Source: Opitutia bacterium (lineage in GTDB: Bacteria; Verrucomicrobiota; Verrucomicrobiae; Opitutales; UBA953). From it: a stretch of 55,007 nt of DNA. Where the stretch lies: assembly GCA_004558035.1 (NCBI GenBank), contig SFEJ01000016.1:1-55007 (forward strand), in the 5' to 3' direction. Both the position numbers and the translations under genes were made by a program. The notes under the pieces were generated by a model. The model was not told where the DNA came from, made no database searches, and worked only from the letters and a program-made list of their open reading frames with translations. Below, piece after piece: positions 43,784 through 51,029 of this stretch. The first letter of the stretch is position 1, and each line of letters begins with the position of its first letter.

Positions 43784-44953
43784 TCAGGCGAAGGCGGCGG
43801 CGAGGCGTTCGAGGGCGCGGCGGAGCGTCGCGCGCGGGCACGCGACGTTCACGCGCTGGAAGCCGTTCCCGCCCGCGCCGAAGATGAAGCCGTCGTCGAG
43901 CCACAGTTTCGCCTCGCCGACGACCTTCGCGCGCAGCGCCTCGTCCGAGAGCCCGAACGCCCGGAAATCCAGCCAGACGAGGTAGGTGCCTTCGGGATCG
44001 ACGAAGCGGATCTTCGGCGCGCGTTCCCGCAGAAAATCGCGCGTGAAATCGACGTTCCCGCGCAGATACGCGAGCAGCGCGTCGAGCCACGGCGCGCCGT
44101 GCTCGTAGGCGGCGCGGCAGGCGACGAGCCCCGGAAGATTCGGGCCGAACCAGCCCTGGCGTTCGAGCTCGCGCAGGAAGGCGGCGCGGCGCGCGTCGTC
44201 GGCGAGATAGACGTTCGAAATCTGCAGCCCGGCGACGTTGAAGGTCTTGGACGGAGCGGTGCAGACGGCGCAGTTCTTCTCGAATTCCGGCTTCACGGAC
44301 GCGAACACCGTGTGGCGCGCGGGCGCGTACACGAAGTCCGCGTGGATTTCGTCGGAAACGACGAAGACGCCGTGCGCGAGGCAGATTTCGCCGAGTCGCT
44401 CGAGCTCCGCGCGCGTCCACACGCGCCCGACGGGATTGTGCGGGCTGCAGAGCAGAAAAAGCTTCGCGTCGTTTTCGACGATCTTCCGCTCGAAGTCCTC
44501 GAAATCGACGGCGTAGCGCCCGTCCGTCTCGCGGAGCTCGCTGACGACGAGCCTGCGGCCGTTCGCGCGCACCGCGCTTTCGAACGGATAATAGACGGGC
44601 TGGCAGACGACGACCGCGTCGCCCTCGCGCGTGAACGCGCGGATGAGCGTCGAGAACGCGTGCACGACGCCGCTGGTCTGCACGAAGCGGCGCGGATCGC
44701 ATTTCCAGGCGTGGCGTTTTTCGAACCACGCGCCGAGCGCGTCGAAGTAATCCTGCAGCGGGCCGGCGTAGCCGAACACGCCGTGGGCGACGCGGGCGGC
44801 GAGCGCGTCGGTCACCTCCCGCGGCGCGCGGAAATCCATGTCGGCGATCCAAAGCGGGAGCAGGTCGTCGGGCATGCCGCGTTCCCGCGCGAAGTCGTAT
44901 TTGAGGCTGTTCGTGCCTCGGCGTTCGATGATTTCGTCAAAGTCGTAAAACAT
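43784..44953 (-). CDS. PatB/MalY-type pyridoxal-phosphate C-S lyase
   Basis: A 389-residue fold-type I aminotransferase-like enzyme. Most such proteins cleave cystathionine or cysteine (C-S beta-lyase). Family marks: LPLWIADMDFRAP near residue 32, VVHAFSTLIRAFT, LCSPHNPVGRVW, VVSDEIHADFV (PLP Asp) and APSKTFNVAGLQ with the PLP Lys. It ends NVACPRATLRRALERLAAAF. A remnant of another Cys/Met-metabolism enzyme lies just upstream on the same strand, so this may be what is left of a sulfur amino-acid unit. A plausible promoter is at 44973-45001. Confidence 0.92.
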   Translation of the reverse strand: MFYDFDEIIERRGTNSLKYDFARERGMPDDLLPLWIADMDFRAPREVTDALAARVAHGVFGYAGPLQDYFDALGAWFEKRHAWKCDPRRFVQTSGVVHAFSTLIRAFTREGDAVVVCQPVYYPFESAVRANGRRLVVSELRETDGRYAVDFEDFERKIVENDAKLFLLCSPHNPVGRVWTRAELERLGEICLAHGVFVVSDEIHADFVYAPARHTVFASVKPEFEKNCAVCTAPSKTFNVAGLQISNVYLADDARRAAFLRELERQGWFGPNLPGLVACRAAYEHGAPWLDALLAYLRGNVDFTRDFLRERAPKIRFVDPEGTYLVWLDFRAFGLSDEALRAKVVGEAKLWLDDGFIFGAGGNGFQRVNVACPRATLRRALERLAAAFA

Positions 44954-44972
44954 GGCGGAAAAATTTCGGGCG

Positions 44973-45001
44973 ATGCTACATCAAAAGCCCCGTCCGGTCG
45001 A
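44973..45001 (-). promoter_or_regulatory. Possible promoter of the PatB-like gene
   Basis: On the minus strand TCGACC (45001-44996), 17 bp, TAGCAT (44978-44973), then 19 nt to the ATG. Confidence 0.4.
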
Positions 45002-45012
45002 GAGCAAGGAAT

Positions 45013-45121
45013 AGTGAACAGTGGATAGTGAATAATGAACAGTGAATAATGAATAATTGATAATGAATAATTGATAATGAACTTTCGATATCCGTTATTC
45101 ACTATTCATTATTCGTTATTC
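45013..45121. repeat. Heptad array hairpin at the 3' end of the Cys/Met-enzyme remnant
   Basis: Ten contiguous 7-nt units (AGTGAAC, AGTGGAT, AGTGAAT, AATGAAC, AGTGAAT, AATGAAT, AATTGAT, AATGAAT, AATTGAT, AATGAAC; 45013-45082). They face an opposite-strand set GTTATTC, ACTATTC, ATTATTC, GTTATTC (45094-45121). The two sets pair extensively. The stop codon of the remnant (45116-45118) lies inside the array, and TAA, TGA and TAG triplets occur in every frame. Confidence 0.88.
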
Positions 45122-45235
45122 ATTACCGAACGCCTGTTCGAGGTCGGCGATCGGGTCCTTCACGTTTTCGATGCCGACGGAAATGGGCAGGAAGCGTTCG
45201 CTGATCCCGCGCGCCTCGCCTTCCTCCCGCGGGAA
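45116..45235 (-). pseudogene. C-terminal remnant of a cystathionine-synthase-type (Cys/Met PLP) enzyme
   Basis: The minus-strand frame ends EARGISERFLPISVGIENVKDPIADLEQAFGNE. This is the C-terminal signature of the MetB/MetC/MetY family (…GI…VRLSVGIE…DLIADLEQAL). Only about 38 residues remain; upstream is unrelated DNA and then the divergent protease gene. The rest of a normal ~390-residue enzyme is gone. Confidence 0.7.
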
Positions 45236-45329
45236 CGTCCGCAAAAAAGCTCGCGCGCGGCGGGCGGGCTCCGTATGATGGACGGAACATTTTTTCGATT
45301 TTCCACCCCTCGCAACGACAGAATTTTTT

Positions 45330-46652
45330 ATGAAGAAAAACGATCTGAACATCCTTTTCGCGACGGCGCTGCTGCCGTTCGTCGCGTTCGCGTCGGCGGC
45401 GGCTCAGGAAGCCGCGGACGTTCCCGCCGAACAGGCTCCCGCCGAGGCCGCCGTTCCCGCCGAGGCCGCCGCTCCCGCGGAGAACGTTCCCGCGCCCGCG
45501 CCGGAAAACGCCGTTCCCGCGGAAGAAATCTCTCCCGAAAAGGCGGAGGCCGAAAAGCGCAGGCTCGAGGCGGAGGCGGTCGCGCTGCTTCGCCTGGAAA
45601 AGTCCCGCATCGACGCGGAAGTCGCGCTCGCGCAGGTGCGTCTGCGCCGCGACATGGCGCCCGGCAACGAGGCGCGCCTGCGCCGCGAAGCCGCCGCCGA
45701 GCTGCGCCGCGCCAAGCTCGCCGCCGAGTTCGCCGAAATCGACGAGGCCAAGCGCACGCTCGACGCCGTCGCCGCGCGCGACGCCGCCCGTGACAATCTC
45801 GCCATGCTCGCCCGCAATTCTCAGGTGAAGGAGCAGGAGCTCGACGCGCGCATCGACCGCCTTTCCCGCGAAATCGAGCTCGGCAGGCTGAACCTGGAGG
45901 TGACGCGTTCCGGGCTCGAGGAAAAGGCGCGCGGCGTTCCCGCGCTCGAGCCCGTCCGCCTGAAGGATCCCTTCGTGGACGGCACGCTCTACGTTTCCGA
46001 CCGGCGCATCGACTTCAACGGCCCCGTCACGGGCGATTCCGCGCGCTACATCGTCGAGCGCATTTATTTCTACAACAACCGCGACTCGGAATATCCGATC
46101 TTCCTCGTCATCGGCGATTCTCCGGGCGGTTCCGCGTTCGCGGGCTATCAGATCCTGAAGGCGATGGAAAGCAGCAAGGCGCCGGTGTACGTCGTCGTCA
46201 AAGGCATGGCGGCGAGCATGGCGGCGATCATCACGACGCTCGCGGAGCGCTCGTTCTGCTACGAAAATTCGATCATTCTGCACCACCAGGCTTCGGCGAG
46301 CGTCGTGGGCAACATGACGTCGATGGGCGAACAGCTCAAGCAGACGCGGGACTGGGTCTCGCGCCTCTTCGAGCCCGTCTGCAAAAAAATCGGCAAGACG
46401 CAGGAGGAATTCGTCGCCGACATGTACAAGCATTTTTCCACGGGCGACTGGGCCGCGTGGGGCAGGGACGCGGCGGAAATGCGCTGGGTGGACCACGTCG
46501 CGGAGCGCATCGTCGATTCCGCCGTTCCCGCCGTCGCGGACGCGGGCGCGGAGACCGGTTCCGCGGGAACGCGCTTCGAGCTGCCGCGTCTCGAGCCCGG
46601 CGACGCCTGGCTGATCTACGATCCGCAGAACCGCTACGGTCTCGCCCGCTGA
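45330..46652 (+). CDS. Exported ClpP-like serine protease with coiled-coil (copy 1)
   Basis: A 440-residue protein. Signal peptide (MKKNDLNILFATALLPFVAFASAAAQ), a Pro/Ala/Glu linker (PAEQAPAEAAVPAEAAAPAE) and a long charged coiled coil (about 70-205). From about residue 212 comes a ClpP/crotonase-fold domain. ClpP landmarks are in order: FLVIGDSPGGSAFAGYQI (oxyanion loop), GMAASMAA with nucleophile Ser296, IILHHQAS with His318/319 and an Asp in TGDWAAWGRDA. It should act outside the cytoplasm, hence without ClpX/ClpA ATPases. A -10-like TATGAT lies at 45274. The paralogue follows 28 bp downstream. Confidence 0.8.
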   Translation: MKKNDLNILFATALLPFVAFASAAAQEAADVPAEQAPAEAAVPAEAAAPAENVPAPAPENAVPAEEISPEKAEAEKRRLEAEAVALLRLEKSRIDAEVALAQVRLRRDMAPGNEARLRREAAAELRRAKLAAEFAEIDEAKRTLDAVAARDAARDNLAMLARNSQVKEQELDARIDRLSREIELGRLNLEVTRSGLEEKARGVPALEPVRLKDPFVDGTLYVSDRRIDFNGPVTGDSARYIVERIYFYNNRDSEYPIFLVIGDSPGGSAFAGYQILKAMESSKAPVYVVVKGMAASMAAIITTLAERSFCYENSIILHHQASASVVGNMTSMGEQLKQTRDWVSRLFEPVCKKIGKTQEEFVADMYKHFSTGDWAAWGRDAAEMRWVDHVAERIVDSAVPAVADAGAETGSAGTRFELPRLEPGDAWLIYDPQNRYGLAR

Positions 46653-46680
46653 ACCCCGAACAGAGAAAGCCGAAAAAGCC

Positions 46681-47964
46681 ATGATTTTCTTCAAGAATCC
46701 CTTCCGTAAAACCGTGTTCTTCGCCGCCGCCGCGCTGACGGCGGGAACGTCCGCCTTCGCCGAGGAAGCCGCTCCCGCGGAAACGCCCGCCGTTCCCGCG
46801 GAACAGGCCGCCGCGGCGCCCGCTCCCGCGCCCGAAAACGCGAACGAGGCGGCGATGAAGACGCTCCGCGAGAGCGTCGAAAAACTCGCCGCCGAACGCG
46901 CGAAGCTCGAGGCGGAACTGAACCTCGCCGACGCGAAGCTGGAGCAGGAGCTGCTCCCGCAGAAGCTCGAAAAGGCGCGTCTCGACGCGGAACGCGCGCA
47001 GCGCGCGGCGGCGTTCGCCGAAAAGCTCGCCGCGATCGAGGAGGAACGCGCGAAGCTCGAACGCGAACTCGCGCTCGCGACCGCGCGCGCCGAGGCGAAA
47101 CTGCGCGCGAAACAGCGCCGCCTCGCCGAGCTCGAGACGGACTCGCGCGAACTGCAGGCGCGCGTCGCGGCGCTCAACAACGAGCTCGCCGCTCCCGCCG
47201 CGATTTATTCCAAGAAGCTCGAGATCGAAAAGGTCGCTCCCGCCGCCGCGCCGAAATACCTGAAGGAACCGCTCGTGGACGGCACGCTCTACGTCTCCGA
47301 CCGCCGCGTCGACTTCAACGGCCCCGTCACGCCGGAATCCGCCGCGCGCATCTGCCGGGAAATCGCGTTCCTCAACACCCGCGACACGGAATACCCGATT
47401 TTCCTCGTCATCGACAACTCGCCGGGCGGTTCCGTCATGGCGGGCTACCAGATTCAGAAGGCGATGCAGAGCAGCCGCGCGCCGGTGTACGTCGTCGTCA
47501 AAGGCATGGCGGCGAGCATGGCGGCCGTCATCGCGACGACGGCGGAACGCTCCTACTGCTTCGAGAATACGAAGATTCTGCACCACCAGATTTCCTCCGT
47601 GTTCGCCCGCGCGAACCTGACTTCGCTGCGCGAGTCCATGCGCACGACGGAGGAGGTCTATCGTATGTTCATCGGTCCGGTCGCGAAAAAGCTCGGGATT
47701 TCCGTCGAGGAAATGACGAAGCAGATGTACGAGCACAATTCGGACGGCGACTGGGAAGTCTTCGGAACCGAGGCGGTCGAGCGCCGTTGGATCGATTTTC
47801 TCGTGACGCGCGTGGAGGAGACTGCCGTCGTCGCGCTGGATTCGCCTAAGAAGGGCGCTCCCGCCGGAATGCGCGCCGAAGCCGGCGCCGCGGGAACGGC
47901 GCTCGAATCGCTCCCGCCGCTCGAAAATCCCTTCGACCGTTGGTGGATTTCCGGCGTCGAGTGA
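46681..47964 (+). CDS. Exported ClpP-like serine protease with coiled-coil (copy 2)
   Basis: A 427-residue paralogue of the preceding gene with the same plan. Signal peptide (MIFFKNPFRKTVFFAAAALTAGTSAFAE), Ala/Pro linker, longer coiled coil (about 50-180), then the ClpP-like domain with FLVIDNSPGGSVMAGYQI, GMAASMAA (Ser279), ILHHQISS (His301/302) and Asp in SDGDWEVFG. The VDGTLYVSDRRVDFNGPVTPES segment before the catalytic domain is shared with copy 1 but is not part of ClpP. Around the active-site Ser, 47 bp are identical between the copies, against clear divergence elsewhere. This points to strong constraint or gene conversion. Confidence 0.8.
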   Translation: MIFFKNPFRKTVFFAAAALTAGTSAFAEEAAPAETPAVPAEQAAAAPAPAPENANEAAMKTLRESVEKLAAERAKLEAELNLADAKLEQELLPQKLEKARLDAERAQRAAAFAEKLAAIEEERAKLERELALATARAEAKLRAKQRRLAELETDSRELQARVAALNNELAAPAAIYSKKLEIEKVAPAAAPKYLKEPLVDGTLYVSDRRVDFNGPVTPESAARICREIAFLNTRDTEYPIFLVIDNSPGGSVMAGYQIQKAMQSSRAPVYVVVKGMAASMAAVIATTAERSYCFENTKILHHQISSVFARANLTSLRESMRTTEEVYRMFIGPVAKKLGISVEEMTKQMYEHNSDGDWEVFGTEAVERRWIDFLVTRVEETAVVALDSPKKGAPAGMRAEAGAAGTALESLPPLENPFDRWWISGVE

Positions 47965-47977
47965 GCGCCGCGTTTCC

Positions 47978-48928
47978 GTGTCCCGCCTGAAATCGCCGCC
48001 GAACTTCATCGCGCCCGAAGCCATGCGCGACGGGCTCGACGAGTTCGTCGCGTTCCTCGATCTCGAACGCGGGCTCGCGCGCAATTCTCTGCTCGCGTAC
48101 CGCAAGGATCTGCTGCAGTTCTGCGATTTTCTGCGCCGCGAAGGGCTCGCGGGAACGTGGGACGGCGTCCGCGGCGAGCACGTTTCCGCCTGGCTGAAGG
48201 CGCTGGACGAAGCCGGCGTCTCCGCCAAGAGCGCGGCGCGCAAGCTTACGGCGTTGCGCGTGTTTTCGCGGCGGCTCGTCGCGACGGGAGCGCGCGCGGA
48301 CGATTTCTGCGAAGTCGTCGCGCGTCCGAAGCTCGCGCGCCGGCTGCCGGAAACGCTTTCGGTCGCGGAGGTTTCCGCGATTCTGGACATGCCCGCGGAA
48401 GATTCGCCGCAGGGGCTGCGCAACCGCGCCATGCTCGAGCTCGCCTACGGCAGCGGGCTGCGCGCGTCCGAGCTGTGCGCGCTCGACCTGCAGTCGCTGA
48501 ATCTCGAGGACGGGCTCGTGCGCGTGCGCGGCAAGGGATCGAAGGACCGCGTCGTTCCCGTCGGCGCTTCCGCCGTGCGCGCGCTGCGGGAATATCTTTC
48601 GGACGCCGGGCGACCGCGTCTCGCCAAGCCGAAGACGGGCAGCGCGCTCTTCATCAGCCAATGGGGCAGGGCGATTTCCCGCAAGACGCTTTGGGCTTTT
48701 CTGCAGCGCGAAGTCGAGCGCGCCGGCATCCGCAGAAAAATCCACCCGCACCAGCTGCGCCACGCCTTCGCGACGCACCTGCTCGCGAACGGCGCCGACC
48801 TGCGCGCGATTCAGGAAATGCTGGGCCACGCGGACGTGAGCACGACGCAGATCTACACCGCCGTCGAGCGGACGCAGCTGCGCGACGAGCACCGCCGCAC
48901 ACATCCCCGCCGCCGCCTCGACGCCTGA
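47978..48928 (+). CDS. Tyrosine recombinase XerC/XerD
   Basis: A 316-residue site-specific recombinase that resolves chromosome dimers at dif. N-terminal SAM-like DNA-binding domain (FVAFLDLERGLARNSLLAYRKDLLQF). The catalytic domain has Arg in AYGSGLRASELCAL, Lys in RGKGSKDRVVPVG, HxxR in HPHQLRHAFATHLL, the second His in MLGHADVSTTQIY and the nucleophile Tyr in that same motif. A GTG start at 47978, 13 bp after the protease gene, is the best available. XerC and XerD cannot be told apart here. A 39-bp piece of this gene is copied at 49210-49248. Confidence 0.93.
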   Translation: MSRLKSPPNFIAPEAMRDGLDEFVAFLDLERGLARNSLLAYRKDLLQFCDFLRREGLAGTWDGVRGEHVSAWLKALDEAGVSAKSAARKLTALRVFSRRLVATGARADDFCEVVARPKLARRLPETLSVAEVSAILDMPAEDSPQGLRNRAMLELAYGSGLRASELCALDLQSLNLEDGLVRVRGKGSKDRVVPVGASAVRALREYLSDAGRPRLAKPKTGSALFISQWGRAISRKTLWAFLQREVERAGIRRKIHPHQLRHAFATHLLANGADLRAIQEMLGHADVSTTQIYTAVERTQLRDEHRRTHPRRRLDA

Positions 48929-48963
48929 AATCCGCGCCGAGGCTTAGCGCTCTTCGTCCGGCT

Positions 48964-49174
48964 TTATTCCGCAGTTTCGGGAAGGATTTCCCAAGCGCCG
49001 TAACGTCGCCCGCCGCGCCGAACGATGAGCCTCTCGTCTTTGAGCTTTCTCAGATTCTTTTCCTCCCATGTCTCTTTCCTTACTCTTCTTTTCCTTACTT
49101 CCGCTTCTTTCCTTACTCCATTCCTCACTTCGTTTCGCACGCACATCCTCTCCGGTATCTTCGAGAAGGAGCAT
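48964..49174 (-). pseudogene. C-terminal remnant of an AlbA_2-type ATP-binding protein
   Basis: The minus-strand frame ending at 48964 reads VRNEVRNGVRKEAEVRKRRVRKE, a low-complexity linker, followed by NLRKLKDERLIVRRGGRRYGAWEIL. The second part fits the winged-helix tail that often follows such linkers in AlbA_2/AAA_4 family proteins. The body of the protein is absent. It differs from the tail of the intact relative at 49402-50910, so it came from a second gene. Confidence 0.5.
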
Positions 49175-49209
49175 TTCCGTTTCGTCGTCTTCCGGCGGAA
49201 GTTGGCACG

Positions 49210-49248
49210 CCCTTCATCAGCCGATGGGGCAGGGCGATTTCCCGCAAG
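49210..49248 (+). repeat. 39-bp copy of part of the Xer recombinase gene
   Basis: 49210-49248 matches 48647-48685 at 37 of 39 bases, covering the codons for LFISQWGRAISRK of the recombinase. Flanking bases do not match. Confidence 0.85.
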
Positions 49249-49287
49249 GGGCGGCATTTCTCCTTCGGGAATCGATTTGAAATTCCG

Positions 49288-49389
49288 CCGGGCGCGGGAA
49301 CGACATGCGGCGGAATACGCCGCTTTGCGCGAGCCGGCGGAGAAGCACGTCGATGTGAGGTAGTCGCCGTGGACGTTGTTCAGGGACAA
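49288..49389 (-). pseudogene. Internally deleted remnant of a glycosyltransferase gene
   Basis: 49326-49386 resembles 51906-51965 (codons for HNVHGYYLNIDVLFRWLARS of the GT4 gene), and 49288-49327 resembles 51101-51140 (codons for AAYSAACRSRA near its C-terminus). The two pieces are joined directly, so about 770 bp of the middle is missing. The junction lies near a CGCCGC word present at both ends. The similarity is clear but not perfect, so this is an old copy or a diverged paralogue. Confidence 0.7.
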
Positions 49390-49401
49390 AAGCGTATTGC
49401 T

Positions 49402-50910
49402 TTATTTATGCCCCTCGAAGGAGATTACAGTGACGTAGCGCTGGTGGCGGCTTGTGGGTTTGTCGGGAACTGTGCGCCGGAGTCGGCCGCTTTCGAGAAG
49501 CGGGCGGAGAACTCTCCGTAATGCCATCGTGTTGTAGCGAAGCCCTATGTGCTTAAAGATTTCTCGGGCGCTTTTGGCGGTCGTACAATACTGCAAAATA
49601 ATTCTCTGTTCTTCGTCTATGTCTCTGTCTATGTCTCTGTCTATGTCTCTGTCTATGTCTCTGTCTATGTCTCTGTCTATGTTCCGGGTCTCGTTCTTGC
49701 TCTCGCCTTGTTTGTCCGTTTGTGCGTTTTCTTCTTCCGGCGGAAGCGGAATTCTCGCGCGGAAGAGTTCCTCTTCGAAAAATTCGATTCCGCCTCGCTT
49801 GGCGTATTCGAAAATGTATTTCGAGATTTTTCTCATGCCGGTGCCCAGTTCTTCCGCCAGTCCGATCTGCGTGAAAATATTGGCGATCGACGGATTTTTT
49901 CGGAAAGGCTCGTAGTTGTCGAGCGTCAGGCTTCCCCAAAGACGCGGCTTGTTGGCGTTGCGCGTTTCGGCGAACTCGCGTTCGATCGTGAACGTGGCGT
50001 GATGCGCGTTCGCGTATTCCCGGTGAATCAGAAAGTTGACGAGCAGCTCGCGGAAAATCGTGTCGCGGAGCGAGCGGCGTTCCGCCCCTTCGAGATAAAA
50101 CGGATCCGGAAGATGCTTCGCGACGAACGCCATCAGCCGATCGAAGGTGTCGATCAGATTGGTCTGAATCGTCACGCGGTCGTCGTAGCGTTCGAGATCT
50201 TTGCGGCGCAGAATCGCGTCGATCTTGAAATAGGGCACGACGTTCAGAATCGTGAGGTCCTTCCCGAAAAGCATGACGGCGGCGAGCGTGTAGCCTTCCG
50301 TCCCCTCCGAAAAATCCTTCCGCCAAAGTCCCGCCGCGCGGAAAAATTCCGCGTCGGAAAGTTCGCGCCACGGATGATCCGGGCGCAGGTTGACCATGCG
50401 TTGCCGCACCCGGGCGATCAGTTTCGAGTCAAAATCGTCTTCCGTAAGGTAAGGATAAATCTTGTTTTCGGAGAACGCGTCGCTTTTGCGCATGTAGAGC
50501 TGGCGAATCTGCTCCGTCGAGCGTAGCTGAAAATCGCCGTCGCGGGAACGGTCGAAGAATTTTTCGTTGCATTTGTGGACTTGCGAGGACGAGGGCACCT
50601 CAATCGCGACGATGAACTCGTCCACGAACGGCACGACGTCCGCATCCAGAATGAACGGCGGCGAAAGCTTCTGCGCGTTGTTCGAGAGCGCCACGACTTC
50701 GTCGGCGAGCCGGCGCGCCTCCGCGCGGGAGAGCCCCGAGAACGCGCCGCCGTCTTTGACGCCGAGCAGCACGACGCCTCCGTTTTTGTTGAGAAACGCC
50801 GAAATCGTTTCGAAGAGGTTTTTAGGCACGCCGCCGACGGCGGATTTGAATTCGACGCGTTCGTTTTCTCCGTGCGCGATGAGTTCGCGAATGCGCTCGG
50901 CGGAAATCAT
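49402..50910 (-). CDS. AlbA_2/Schlafen-type ATP-binding transcriptional regulator-like protein
   Basis: A 502-residue cytoplasmic protein. The N-terminal AlbA_2 domain has ENERVEFKSAVGGVPKNLFETISAFLNKNGGVVLLGVKDGG (residues 15-55). A middle domain and a GHKL-like region follow (FRELLVNFLIHREYANAHHATFTIE, later IGLAEELGTGMRKI). The linker is a DIDR repeat (about residues 409-432), and a C-terminal winged helix follows (SAREIFKHIGLRYNTMALRRVLRPLLESGRLRRT). The start has a strong Shine-Dalgarno, AAAGGAGG, 7 nt before the ATG, unlike most genes here. Such proteins are common in accessory DNA and their function is not established. Confidence 0.82.
   Translation of the reverse strand: MISAERIRELIAHGENERVEFKSAVGGVPKNLFETISAFLNKNGGVVLLGVKDGGAFSGLSRAEARRLADEVVALSNNAQKLSPPFILDADVVPFVDEFIVAIEVPSSSQVHKCNEKFFDRSRDGDFQLRSTEQIRQLYMRKSDAFSENKIYPYLTEDDFDSKLIARVRQRMVNLRPDHPWRELSDAEFFRAAGLWRKDFSEGTEGYTLAAVMLFGKDLTILNVVPYFKIDAILRRKDLERYDDRVTIQTNLIDTFDRLMAFVAKHLPDPFYLEGAERRSLRDTIFRELLVNFLIHREYANAHHATFTIEREFAETRNANKPRLWGSLTLDNYEPFRKNPSIANIFTQIGLAEELGTGMRKISKYIFEYAKRGGIEFFEEELFRARIPLPPEEENAQTDKQGESKNETRNIDRDIDRDIDRDIDRDIDRDIDEEQRIILQYCTTAKSAREIFKHIGLRYNTMALRRVLRPLLESGRLRRTVPDKPTSRHQRYVTVISFEGHK
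49615..49686. repeat. 12-bp tandem repeat coding for a DIDR linker
   Basis: Five perfect copies of GTCTATGTCTCT (49615-49674) and a sixth diverged copy (49675-49686). On the minus strand they encode DRDIDRDIDRDI. The unit is a multiple of three, so copy number can change without frameshift. Confidence 0.95.
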
Positions 50911-51029
50911 CGTGCGCCTCCTTTTCGAAAAAAGCTGACTGCGGGAAAACGGCTCATGCGCGATATTCTTTCAAAAGCGCGGAGTTCCCGCAAGAATTAG
51001 CGCGCGGTTGGCGGTTGGCGGGGGCGCGG

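Noticed and set aside
45013..45082. CRISPR or transposon end
   Set aside because: Units are 7 nt with no spacers; no target-site duplication or transposase is nearby, and the array pairs with its own complement beside a stop codon.
49202..49250. An active second Xer-type recombinase gene
   Set aside because: Only 39 bp match the recombinase; none of the catalytic motifs is present around it.
49617..49680. CRISPR array
   Set aside because: The 12-bp units are contiguous, without spacers, and lie in frame inside a coding region.
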